Assembly (NCBI RefSeq): GCF_000255115.2
Contig: NC_018068.1
Span: forward strand, 1,955,977 to 2,019,976
Source: Desulfosporosinus acidiphilus SJ4
GTDB lineage: Bacteria > Bacillota > Desulfitobacteriia > Desulfitobacteriales > Desulfitobacteriaceae
Reading direction: 5' to 3'
Length of the DNA: 64,000 nt
Below, piece after piece: positions 26,967-34,978 of the stretch. Made by a program: the position numbers and the translations under genes. Below the pieces are notes generated by a model. The model made no database searches, was not told where the DNA came from, and saw only the letters and a program-made list of their open reading frames with translations. How positions within the stretch are numbered: position 1 is the stretch's first letter; each line of letters begins with the position of its first letter.

Positions 26967-27578
26967 ATGGCTGTTATTAACTTGCAAAAAGGACAAAAGA
27001 TTGACCTTACGAAAGGAAACCCGGGGCTAACGAAAATTATGGTCGGTTTAGGTTGGGATGAAGCAGCGAAGTCAAGATCGGGGGGCTTTTTGAGCAGTCT
27101 TCTGGGAGGAAAACCTCCTGAGATCGATTGCGACGCTTCGGCCTTAATGCTGGATGCCAATGACAAGCTTACTCGCAAAGACCGTTTGATTTATTTCGGG
27201 AATCTGCAAAGCGTTGAAAAAAGTGTTAAACATAGCGGCGATAATCTTACAGGCGGCGGAGACGGGGATGATGAACAAATCCACGTGGATTTAGCCATGG
27301 TTCCCGCTGAAATTCACAAAATTGTGTTTGTGGTTAATATCTATGACTGTGTCAAACGAAGACAGGATTTCGGCCATATTGCCAATGCTTTTATTCGCGT
27401 CGTTAATTCCGGTAATGGACAGGAACTTTGCCGTTTCAATTTGACGGAAGACTATTCTGGAAAAACCAGCTTGATTGTAGCTGAAGTCTATCGCCATTCC
27501 GGCGAATGGAAATTTGCTGCTCTAGGGGAAGCTACCAGGGATGCTTCTTTGAGCGAAATAATTCGCCGTTATCAATAA
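26967..27578 (+). CDS. TerD family protein, divergent copy
   Basis: A 203-residue TerD-fold protein. The beginning ([18 protein letters not shown]) and GDDEQIHVDL are typical, but the calcium-binding [11 protein letters not shown] is EIDCDASALML here. An insertion of about 18 residues rich in Ser/Gly/Lys (32-51) precedes it. It may bind metal differently from its two neighbours. GGAGG precedes the ATG. Confidence 0.88.
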   Translation: MAVINLQKGQKIDLTKGNPGLTKIMVGLGWDEAAKSRSGGFLSSLLGGKPPEIDCDASALMLDANDKLTRKDRLIYFGNLQSVEKSVKHSGDNLTGGGDGDDEQIHVDLAMVPAEIHKIVFVVNIYDCVKRRQDFGHIANAFIRVVNSGNGQELCRFNLTEDYSGKTSLIVAEVYRHSGEWKFAALGEATRDASLSEIIRRYQ

Positions 27579-27605
27579 TAAGTATTGTGGAAAGGGGATA
27601 TTATA

Positions 27606-28184
27606 ATGGCTATCAGTTTGCAAAAAGGTCAGAAAGTGGATTTAACGAAAGGAAATCCTGGTTTAAAAAAGATTGTTGTTGGTTTGGGTTGGGACGTTAA
27701 CAAGTATGATGGCGGCAATGACTTTGATCTCGATGCCTCGGCTTTTTTGTTAAATGCTGAAGGTAAAGTGGCAGAAGATGGAAATTTTGTTTTCTTCAAT
27801 AATACTTCAAGTCCTGAAGGTGCTGTTGTTCATACGGGAGATAATCGTTCCGGAGTGGGCGAGGGCGATGATGAGCAAATTAAAGTTGATCTTTCTTCAG
27901 TACCAAGCAGTGTTGCTAAGATTTCTTTTGGAATTACTATTCATGAAGCCAAGGAGCGTCGCCAAAACTTCGGACAAGTTTCCAATTCTTATGTGCGGGT
28001 TCTCAATGAAGAGACAGGTGAAGAGATTATTCGCTATGATCTGGGTGAAGACTTTTCCGTTGAGACAGCCATCGTGGTAGGAGAACTTTATCGTAATAAT
28101 GCAGAGTGGAAATTCAATGCTATCGGCAGCGGGTATCAGAATGGACTCGCCGGATTATGCAAGGATTTTGGCTTAGACGTCTAA
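27606..28184 (+). CDS. terD: TerD family calcium-binding stress protein
   Basis: A 192-residue canonical Ter[12 protein letters not shown] (39-49) and [12 protein letters not shown] supply the acidic calcium ligands. The ATG at 27606 follows AAAGGGGATATT. TerD proteins are cytoplasmic or membrane-associated calcium-binding stress proteins. It is the second of three tandem copies. Confidence 0.92.
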   Translation: MAISLQKGQKVDLTKGNPGLKKIVVGLGWDVNKYDGGNDFDLDASAFLLNAEGKVAEDGNFVFFNNTSSPEGAVVHTGDNRSGVGEGDDEQIKVDLSSVPSSVAKISFGITIHEAKERRQNFGQVSNSYVRVLNEETGEEIIRYDLGEDFSVETAIVVGELYRNNAEWKFNAIGSGYQNGLAGLCKDFGLDV

Positions 28185-28241
28185 AACTTTTGGAAACAAG
28201 CGATTGAAGAAATAAAATTGAATGGGCAATGAGGTGTTAAC

Positions 28242-28820
28242 ATGATTAGTTTGCAAAAAGGACAGAAAATTGATTTAACAAAAGGAAACCCGGGACTTTC
28301 CAAGATTATCGTTGGCCTGGGCTGGGATACCAATAAATATTCAGGCAGGGCGGATTTCGATCTTGATGCTTCAGCCTTTCTGCTAGATCAAAATGGCAGG
28401 GCTGGAGGAATTGAAGATTTCATCTTTTACAATAATCTCGTAGGTGGAGGAGGTTCCGTACAGCATACCGGTGATAACCTGACCGGAGAAGGTGAGGGCG
28501 ATGATGAGCAAATCAAAGTTGATCTTGCCGCTGTGCCCAGTCATGTCGACAAGATTGCCTTCACAGTAACGATTCACGAGGCAATTGCTCGCGGTCAAAA
28601 CTTTGGGCAGGTCTCCAATGCCTATGTGCGGGTTATTAATGAAGTTAGCGACCAAGAAATCATGCGCTACGACCTGGGAGAAGATTTTTCTGTTGAAACA
28701 GCTTTGGTCGTTTGTGAACTTTACCGTCATCAGGGAGAATGGAGATTTAATGCGGTTGGGAGCGGATTTTCCGGAGGACTTGCAGCTTTATGCGCCAATT
28801 ATGGCCTGCAGGCTGGCTGA
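28242..28820 (+). CDS. terD: TerD family calcium-binding stress protein
   Basis: A 192-residue canonical TerD, closest to its upstream neighbour ([23 protein letters not shown], and the same C-terminal blocks), so it probably arose by local duplication. GAGGTG precedes the ATG. It is the last gene of the island; a strong terminator follows at 28947. Confidence 0.92.
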   Translation: MISLQKGQKIDLTKGNPGLSKIIVGLGWDTNKYSGRADFDLDASAFLLDQNGRAGGIEDFIFYNNLVGGGGSVQHTGDNLTGEGEGDDEQIKVDLAAVPSHVDKIAFTVTIHEAIARGQNFGQVSNAYVRVINEVSDQEIMRYDLGEDFSVETALVVCELYRHQGEWRFNAVGSGFSGGLAALCANYGLQAG

Positions 28821-28946
28821 TGCCAATAAAGTAAATAACCTGACCTCATAAAGAAAAACATGGCTGGCGCCCGAAAACATCGTCTTAGCACTTGTTAGCC
28901 TTTGGCGCAGGCGGATGCTTAGTTGCACGGAGGTCTTCTAGTATTT

Positions 28947-28996
28947 AAAAAGTCGAAACAAAGTTTAAGTAACTTCGTTTCGACTTTTTCTTTTTC
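28947..28996 (+). terminator. Terminator of the Ter island
   Basis: AAAAAGTCGAAAC (28947-28959) pairs with GTTTCGACTTTTT (28977-28989), followed by more T. The rest of 28821-29186 shows no gene. Confidence 0.9.
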
Positions 28997-29186
28997 AGGA
29001 GTTTACAATCATTATCCCAATCTGAGACCGGAGGTTCATTTTTAGGTTGTCGAGTTCAATGAGGTAATGGCAATTTAATTAAAATTATCGGCTATGTATG
29101 GTTATTAATGGAAGGAAGGAGGCGAACCAAACCTTATGGGGCTGATGGATACCCGTTAGGATACTGCGCTTGCATTAAGGACTTTC

Positions 29187-29624
29187 TTAGGCAAAGTACC
29201 TAAAGAATAAGGAAAGTTTCGTTTCTTGATCCTTGCGAAATAAAGAGGTGTATTTTCTAGGGGCTATGATCAGAGCTCTGTCGCGGAACAAATAGACTTT
29301 AATCTCTCGCTTAAAAAGGTTTAAGTTTCTGTGTTCATAGATTGTTAAGAATCCTTCGGTGCTTTTTAAGATAAAGCCAAGGTTTGCTAAGGCCTTTGTA
29401 AGACTGTTTAGATATTCCCGACGATTCTTGAAGTCAACCATGAAATGTACTTCCCTTAAATTATGGGCGAGAAAGAAGCTGCCAATTAAGGAAACGGAAA
29501 ATCCATAAATAAGTAAATTCATATCAATGGGCAGGAGCAAACGACAGAGAGAAAGAATCAGAAACGGAGCTGTAAGAGGCAGCAGAGTTTTTATGTAGGA
29601 CTGCAGGAAGCTTTTAATTCTCAT
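29187..29624 (-). CDS. Hypothetical membrane protein
   Basis: A 145-residue protein with two hydrophobic segments in the N-terminal third (about 13-32 and 36-54) and a basic, soluble C-terminal part of about 90 residues. The ATG at 29624 is chosen because GAAGGGGG lies 8 bases upstream. I do not recognise a family. It is monocistronic between the Ter island and a palindromic repeat. Confidence 0.6.
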   Translation of the reverse strand: MRIKSFLQSYIKTLLPLTAPFLILSLCRLLLPIDMNLLIYGFSVSLIGSFFLAHNLREVHFMVDFKNRREYLNSLTKALANLGFILKSTEGFLTIYEHRNLNLFKREIKVYLFRDRALIIAPRKYTSLFRKDQETKLSLFFRYFA

Positions 29625-29757
29625 ACCTAATCCCCCTTCAAAAGGCATATTAAGTAATTTAGAATATTCGTCCGGCACAGAAATGTTACTAGTGTTTATG
29701 GGAGATTTCGATTTCGATAAAGATTAAGATTAATATTATAAATAGGTACTAAAAATA

Positions 29758-29866
29758 GTGAACTCGTTCAGCTAAAGCTGAACATCGGGGCTTCGGTGGG
29801 ATTCTACCCCCACCGAAGCAGAGACCGGGGACCACTCCCACTTAGTGGGAGTCTCACGATTGGATA
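29758..29866 (+). repeat. Palindromic repeat, full reference copy
   Basis: Three hairpins in a row: GTTCAGCTAAAGCTGAAC; CTTCGGTGGG...CCCACCGAAG; and CTCCCACTTAGTGGGAG. The copy starts GTGAACTC and ends CACGATTGGATAA. It is nearly identical to the minus-strand copy at 8837-8953. No ORF lies inside it. Confidence 0.93.
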
Positions 29867-29952
29867 AAAAATTTAAAGATGATGCAATAGGGTTTAAAAA
29901 ATGGCTCCGAACTTATTAAGTCCTCGGCCATTTATAGATGGTGGATAAAGAG

Positions 29953-30019
29953 AACGGGGACGACTCTCACTTAGAGAAGTGGGCGTTTCACGATTGGATA
30001 AATGGGGGTAACTCGTTCA
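29953..30019 (+). repeat. Palindromic repeat, right module plus a fragment of the left end
   Basis: GAACGGGGACGACTCTCACT...AAGTGGGCGTTTCACGATTGGATAA (29953-30002) is a diverged right module. AACTCGTTCA (30010-30019) repeats the left-end sequence and runs into the stop codon of the next gene. Confidence 0.8.
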
Positions 30020-31039
30020 CTTACCGAAAGAGCATTGAGGATAGGTGCAAACAGGGCATTCCAAACAGAGACCTCCGTGACCAAGCTTTACAATATCCAG
30101 GCGGGTAAGACGTTCTCCCGTAAGGATACGAGGAGCCACTAAATCGAATACAGTGGTTTTGGAGTACATAACACAGCCCGGTAAGCCCATAATCGGAATA
30201 TCTCCCAGATAAGCAAGCAAGAACATGGCGCCGGGCAGAACGGGAGCACCATAGGTGATAAGCTGAGCGCCCATTTCTTTAATAGCCGTGGGGGTGACGT
30301 CGTCAGGGTCCACTGACATTCCTCCGCTGACCAAAACCATCTCTGCACCTTGTTGAATTTGATCTCGGATAGCCTTTTGAATCATAGATACATCATCGCT
30401 GGCAAAGGTCTGATCCAGGGCGGCCGATCCCCAGCTTTCAATTTTCTGTCTAAGGACGGGACCAAATTTATCTTTTATCCTGCCATGAAAGACTTCACTG
30501 CCCGTTGTTACAATCCCAACCTTGAAGGTTTTCAAAGGGCGAATTTCGAGGATCGGCGCAGAAAATGTTCGGACTATTTCTTCCGCTTCCAGAATCGCCT
30601 TTTCGTCAATCATCAGGGGAACAACCCGTGTTCCTGCGATTTTATCTCCTTTTTTCACGGGTCGGTAATTGTGAATCGTTGCCAGGACCACATTTTCCAA
30701 AGTATTTAAGGCTAATATGCCGTCTTCAGAGGCGTAAAGGAGTCCGTCCCAGGCTGCTGTAATATTGATTTTTCCTTCTTTGGGTTCGCTGAGATCAAGA
30801 CCGGGACCTGCGACAGCATGGGCCAGGCGCTCAGCAGCTTCGTTTTCGTGGATGAGGCCCGGCGTTTGATCCCAAACATAAATATGTTCTTTTCCCATTC
30901 CGAGGAGTATGGGGATATCTTCTTCTCGAATGATATGCCCTTTACGAAAACGGGGGCCTTTGGTTACGCCGGGAATGATTTCTGTCATGTCGTGAATCAA
31001 AACCGCACCGACTGCATCCTGAACTTTGATTTTCTCCAT
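30017..31039 (-). CDS. Molybdopterin-binding protein (MoeA/MogA-like domain) with C-terminal cysteine cluster
   Basis: A 340-residue protein. The first 160 residues are an N-terminal domain seen in some MoeA-related proteins. From about residue 174, VGIVTTGSEVFHGRI, SGGMSVDPDDVTPTAI and MGLPGCVMY form a MogA/MoeA-type molybdopterin-binding domain. The last 18 residues contain Cys-x2-Cys-x2-Cys-x4-Cys (CLECPVCTYPQC), suggesting a metal or Fe-S site. It is divergent from an XdhC-family gene, which fits maturation of molybdenum hydroxylases. GGAGG precedes the ATG. Confidence 0.85.
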   Translation of the reverse strand: MEKIKVQDAVGAVLIHDMTEIIPGVTKGPRFRKGHIIREEDIPILLGMGKEHIYVWDQTPGLIHENEAAERLAHAVAGPGLDLSEPKEGKINITAAWDGLLYASEDGILALNTLENVVLATIHNYRPVKKGDKIAGTRVVPLMIDEKAILEAEEIVRTFSAPILEIRPLKTFKVGIVTTGSEVFHGRIKDKFGPVLRQKIESWGSAALDQTFASDDVSMIQKAIRDQIQQGAEMVLVSGGMSVDPDDVTPTAIKEMGAQLITYGAPVLPGAMFLLAYLGDIPIMGLPGCVMYSKTTVFDLVAPRILTGERLTRLDIVKLGHGGLCLECPVCTYPQCSFGK

Positions 31040-31176
31040 GGGAAAGCCTCCAATACATCATGATGTATTTTGACGAAATATTAAATTTAATATAGTTTGT
31101 CTATATTCAGCATGGTATCGTATTCTTATTAAGAGGTCAAGGAATATAGGAAGAAACATAAGAGAGTGAAGCAGAA

Positions 31177-31226
31177 AACGGGGACCACTTCCACATAGAG
31201 AAATGGAGTCCCACGATTGGATGAAA
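31177..31226 (+). repeat. Palindromic repeat, right module
   Basis: AACGGGGACCACTTCCAC...GTGGAAGT-like hairpin (ATGGAGTCCCAC) and CACGATTGGATGAA match the right module. It resembles the copy at 29953 more than the full copies, sharing the AGAGAA loop. Confidence 0.8.
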
Positions 31227-31295
31227 ATCAAGGGGTCTATGTTATAATATAAATACTCTTGAACAAAAGAAATTAGCTTTTAGGGAGGCGAGCGA

Positions 31296-32387
31296 ATGGA
31301 AAAGGAAGTTTTTCAGGGATTAAAGAAGGTTTTTGAGCAAAACATTGAGGCTGCCTTGATTACAATTTGCAGTGTTTTAGGCTCGACCCCGCGTAAGCCC
31401 GGCACAAAAATGTTAGTTTTTCCTGATGGAACAACGGTGGGAACGATTGGCGGCGGATGCGGGGAGGCTGAAGCCCGGCGTGAAGCCCTTAATGTCTTAA
31501 CCTCACGGAAGACGAAATTACATAGCTTGAATATGACTGCGGATCTTGCTCAAGACGAGGGAATGGTCTGCGGAGGTTTGATGGGACTTTTAATTGAGTA
31601 TTTGGGTCCTCAAACTCCCGCGGAACAAATCAAGTTTTATCAGGACTATCTAGCGGCTTTAGAAAACCAAAAGTCACCCTATTTATTGACTGTGTTGGAA
31701 GCACCCGAAAAACAGCTCATCGGTAAAAAGCTATTTACAAGCAATACGGGAGAGGCATTGGGCGATCTTGGCTTGGAACAACTTAATCAGACCGGTTTGG
31801 ACTATGCTCAAAACCCAATTAAATACTCCAAACCGGTACTAATTACCTTGGATACTGAGTTCGCCCCTCTTGAAGGTTCCGGTTCTAAGGCTTCATATCG
31901 CTTGTTGCTTGAACCTCCGTCTTCGTCTGTGGAATTGTTAATCTTAGGAGCCGGACACATTGCTTTGCCCTTGGCTGCCATGGCCAAAATCCTCGGCTAT
32001 GAAATAACGGTCGTTGATGATCGCCCGAGTTTTGCCAATGCAGGGCGGTTTCATATGGCGGATCGAGTGATTTGCGATGACTTTGCAACTGCCTTGGACA
32101 CTCTGACAATTAGCCCGGAAACCTTTGTTGTTATCATAACTCGGGGTCATCGCTACGATAAGGTCTGTTTGAGAAAAATCATCACTCAGCAGACGGCATA
32201 TGTTGGGATGATCGGCAGTCGTAGGAGAGTGAATGCTTTGAAAGCTGAATTAGAAAAGGAGGGCATACCTAAGCAGCTTCTGCAAAAACTCTATTCTCCT
32301 ATTGGCTTGAATATCGGGGCTGAAACTCCGGAAGAAATCGCCGTATGTATTCTTGGAGAATTAATAAAAGTTCAAAAAGGTGTTTGA
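31296..32387 (+). CDS. XdhC/CoxI family protein (molybdenum hydroxylase maturation)
   Basis: A 363-residue protein with both XdhC parts. The N-terminal XdhC/CoxI domain has GGGCGEAEARREAL (about 53-66) and GMVCGGLMGLLIEYL (about 89-103). The C-terminal Rossmann domain starts LLILGAGHIALPLAA (about 211-225) and carries VVDDRPSFAN. Family members bind and hand over sulfurated molybdenum cofactor to xanthine-dehydrogenase-type enzymes. AGGGAGG precedes the ATG. No molybdenum hydroxylase structural gene is in the window. Confidence 0.9.
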   Translation: MEKEVFQGLKKVFEQNIEAALITICSVLGSTPRKPGTKMLVFPDGTTVGTIGGGCGEAEARREALNVLTSRKTKLHSLNMTADLAQDEGMVCGGLMGLLIEYLGPQTPAEQIKFYQDYLAALENQKSPYLLTVLEAPEKQLIGKKLFTSNTGEALGDLGLEQLNQTGLDYAQNPIKYSKPVLITLDTEFAPLEGSGSKASYRLLLEPPSSSVELLILGAGHIALPLAAMAKILGYEITVVDDRPSFANAGRFHMADRVICDDFATALDTLTISPETFVVIITRGHRYDKVCLRKIITQQTAYVGMIGSRRRVNALKAELEKEGIPKQLLQKLYSPIGLNIGAETPEEIAVCILGELIKVQKGV

Positions 32388-32567
32388 GAAAGTGAAATAA
32401 AAAGTTTTTGGCGAATGGGAAGCAGTGGACGAGTTCACAAAATGACGGTATTTCATATGATAAGTAGTGAATATTAGAGTAATTCGAAGGAAAATAGACG
32501 TTAGTAAACTTTATCCTGAGAAAATTATAGTCTATTCAAGGATATCACGAATATGAATAAATTTTTA

Positions 32568-32595
32568 TTGACAACACCGAACTTTGTGCTAAAAT
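32568..32595 (+). promoter_or_regulatory. Promoter of speD
   Basis: TTGACA (32568-32573) and TAAAAT (32590-32595) with a 16-base spacer. Predicted start of transcription is near 32602, immediately before an ATG at 32604 that opens a 20-codon frame. Confidence 0.65.
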
Positions 32596-32603
32596 TTAAC
32601 CTG

Positions 32604-32666
32604 ATGGAAATTTGGGAGGACCCATTTTTACGAATGCGGTTAGCTCAGATTCCTTCATCTTTTTAG
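32604..32666 (+). other. Possible upstream ORF in the speD leader
   Basis: ATG to TAG, 20 codons, beginning [10 protein letters not shown]. It has no ribosome site and would start within a few bases of the predicted transcript end, i.e. leaderless. It ends 23 bases before the speD start. Expression is unproven. Confidence 0.25.
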
Positions 32667-32689
32667 AGAAAAGGGGGCAAAGATCACAA

Positions 32690-33067
32690 TTGGCAAATTC
32701 TCTTGGACGTCATGTGTTGGCTGAAATTTATGGGTGTAGTTTCGACATTTTAAACGATAGGGAAAAAGTCGAAGCATTAATGGTCGACGCAGCTCTGGAG
32801 GCAGGTGCTGAGGTACGTGAGGTAGCGTTTCATAAGTTCAGTCCTCAAGGAGTGAGTGGTGTTGTAGTCATATCTGAATCTCACTTAGCCATCCACACTT
32901 GGCCGGAACTTGGATATGCGGCAGTTGACGTCTTTACTTGCGGGGACCGTGTCAATCCCTGGGATGCATGCAATTTTTTAACGGATCATTTCAAAGCGGG
33001 TCATATGACTGCAACAGAAATTAAACGAGGAATTGTTGAGGATCCTAAGAAAGCGGTAAATATTTAG
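32690..33067 (+). CDS. speD: S-adenosylmethionine decarboxylase proenzyme
   Basis: A 125-residue class 1B proenzyme. Self-cleavage occurs between Glu63 and Ser64 ([13 protein letters not shown]), giving the pyruvoyl group. His69 (HTWPE) and Cys84 (DVFTCGD) match the catalytic residues of the Thermotoga-type enzyme almost number for number. This match supports the TTG at 32690, with AAGGGGG upstream, over a longer reading from 32612. It supplies the aminopropyl donor for spermidine synthesis. No speE is adjacent. Confidence 0.92.
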   Translation: MANSLGRHVLAEIYGCSFDILNDREKVEALMVDAALEAGAEVREVAFHKFSPQGVSGVVVISESHLAIHTWPELGYAAVDVFTCGDRVNPWDACNFLTDHFKAGHMTATEIKRGIVEDPKKAVNI

Positions 33068-33161
33068 GAGGGATATTTATTTTACTCCGGACTAGAACGA
33101 GTGCGGATAAAGAAATTCTGACTTATACCAATCAAAAGTTTGACTTTCTGAAGGGTACTAG

Positions 33162-33203
33162 ATAGACCTTGTAACTGAAGAAGTTGCAGGGTCTATTATA
33201 TTT
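33162..33203 (+). terminator. Probable terminator after speD
   Basis: ATAGACC-T-TGTAACT pairs with AGTTGCA-G-GGTCTAT (33182-33196), followed by TATATTT. Confidence 0.6.
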
Positions 33204-33338
33204 CGATTGTTGTTTTACATATAATAAGAATAATAATGTCATATTATCTGGATAGAATAAATTACGGGGCAGGACTTTTACTAAATATATAGAATAAGTA
33301 ATAGGTTAATGTCTGAATGGAGAACAAGGAGCGATTAA

Positions 33339-34106
33339 ATGATGCCGCTGGAATTCAGCTTCTTAGAGAAGCTGAACTTAGTACAGGCGCGATTGCGTCA
33401 AGAAATAAATTTCAAACCTGCCAGTTTTGAAGAATTAGTTCCATTGGATATGGATGAACTGGATAAAATTGTTTGCCCGGCTATTGTCTTAGCAGTCAGT
33501 CGATCATGCGGGGATCATGGAGAAAAATCAGATGCTTTAGCAGAAATTGTCCAGTTTATCTATATGGCCCATCAAGTCCATAAGCTGATGAAAGATGATA
33601 GTGATCTCGCTGAAGAGCTTCGCCAGTTCCCGGTACTGGTAGGTGACCTGCTTTTTGGTAAGTTTTTTTTGCATCTTTGCCAGGAAAGGTTGCTGCAATT
33701 CCTCGCTCCCTTGGCTCAAGTCATCGGGACGATGAGCGAAGGGGGGATTTCCCGCTGGCTTTCTCGTGATAGAAGACTTACGAACGATGAGTGGCTGAAA
33801 ATCATTGAAAAAGAAAGCGCATCTCTGACGGCCATAGCGGCTCGCTTGAGCGCTGAGCTCGCTAATGTTTCCCTTCCGCTGCAGCATCAGCTTGAAGCCT
33901 TTGGCTTAGAGCTGGGAAAAGCATGGGGAGCTTCAAAACAGAAGATGGAAAGTGATGTCATCCAATCAATTCTTCAGAAGGCCAATGATATTCTCAGTGA
34001 AATTGCTGCCGGAACTCAGCTTCAGCTGCAGCCTCTTCATGAGGTATATAATTTCATGGTCAGACATTTAACTTCAGACAGGACAATTCCTGAATCGGGA
34101 TTGTAG
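33339..34106 (+). CDS. Inactive polyprenyl synthase-like protein (HepS / component I-like)
   Basis: A 255-residue all-helical protein. The segment around residues 50-90 follows the pattern of prenyl diphosphate synthases (an AIVLAVSRSCGDHGEK block in place of the GGKRLRP region, then FIYMAHQVHKLMKDD). The DDxxD metal motifs are absent. It resembles HepS, the small, non-catalytic half of heptaprenyl diphosphate synthase. The active-site subunit would be the synthase encoded at 38444 in the same cluster. It begins the menaquinone gene group and is followed 14 bases on by the UbiA gene. Confidence 0.55.
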   Translation: MMPLEFSFLEKLNLVQARLRQEINFKPASFEELVPLDMDELDKIVCPAIVLAVSRSCGDHGEKSDALAEIVQFIYMAHQVHKLMKDDSDLAEELRQFPVLVGDLLFGKFFLHLCQERLLQFLAPLAQVIGTMSEGGISRWLSRDRRLTNDEWLKIIEKESASLTAIAARLSAELANVSLPLQHQLEAFGLELGKAWGASKQKMESDVIQSILQKANDILSEIAAGTQLQLQPLHEVYNFMVRHLTSDRTIPESGL

Positions 34107-34120
34107 GAATGGAGTAAGGA

Positions 34121-34975
34121 ATGCATAAACTAAAAGTTTTTTTGGAAATGATTAAATTTGAGCATACTTTGTTTGCTTTGCCCTTTGCTTATTTAGGTGC
34201 TTTTTTAGCCTCCCATGGTATTCCTTCCGGAGTTAAATTGTTTTGGATTACTTTAGCCATGGTTGGAGCGCGAACAGCCGCCATGTCACTGAACCGCTTA
34301 ATCGACCGGCACATTGATGCGCGAAATCCCAGAACTGCCCAGCGGGCAATACCGGCAGGGCAGCTTCAAGTTACGGAAGTCTATATCTATACGATTCTCT
34401 CTTTCTTGCTTTTGGGATTTTCAGCCTATCAGCTCAATTTTCTGGCCCTATGGTTAATGCCCATCGCGGTCTTCTTTTTAGTCCTGTATTCCTATACCAA
34501 GCGATTTACTTGGGCTTGCCATTTTGTTCTGGGAATTTCTTTGGGCTTGGCTCCTTGCGGCGCTTGGATTGGGGTAACCGGGCATTGGGCCTTGGCTCCG
34601 GTTCTTTTAGGTTTGGGAGTTGTCACCTGGGTAGCAGGATTTGACATTGTCTATGCCTGTCAGGATGTGGAGTTTGACCGTCGTGAAGGCTTAAACTCTA
34701 TACCGGCGATTTTTGGGGTCCAGAGAGGTTTGGAGATTTCGGCGGTTTTGCACGCCCTGGCTCCCTTGCTTTTTATCGCGGTGGGGGTTGTGATGTCCAT
34801 GAGCTGGCTTTATTACCTGGGTGTAGGAATTGCAGTATTTTTACTCTTTCGTCAGCATCGCATTGTATCGGCCAGCGATCTCTCAAAAGTCGGTGTCGCT
34901 TTTTTTGATTTAAATGGCTATTTGAGTGTTATGCTATTCGTTTTTTCGGTTCTTGACTTAATCATTTGGCATTAA
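34121..34975 (+). CDS. mqnP: UbiA-family prenyltransferase (futalosine-pathway MqnP type)
   Basis: A 284-residue membrane enzyme with eight to nine hydrophobic segments. Both aspartate motifs are present: NRLIDRHIDARNPRT (58-72) and CQDVEFDRREGLNSIP (about 180-195). It should prenylate the dihydroxynaphthoate-type precursor of menaquinone at the membrane. The 4-hydroxybenzoate prenyltransferase name is often given, but adjacency to mqnE and mqnC supports the futalosine route. mqnE follows after 3 bases. Confidence 0.88.
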   Translation: MHKLKVFLEMIKFEHTLFALPFAYLGAFLASHGIPSGVKLFWITLAMVGARTAAMSLNRLIDRHIDARNPRTAQRAIPAGQLQVTEVYIYTILSFLLLGFSAYQLNFLALWLMPIAVFFLVLYSYTKRFTWACHFVLGISLGLAPCGAWIGVTGHWALAPVLLGLGVVTWVAGFDIVYACQDVEFDRREGLNSIPAIFGVQRGLEISAVLHALAPLLFIAVGVVMSMSWLYYLGVGIAVFLLFRQHRIVSASDLSKVGVAFFDLNGYLSVMLFVFSVLDLIIWH

Positions 34976-34978
34976 GAA

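Noticed and set aside
8649-31226. CRISPR array or active insertion sequence from the repeated hairpins
   Set aside because: Copies are scattered, not regularly spaced, and no cas or transposase gene is present.
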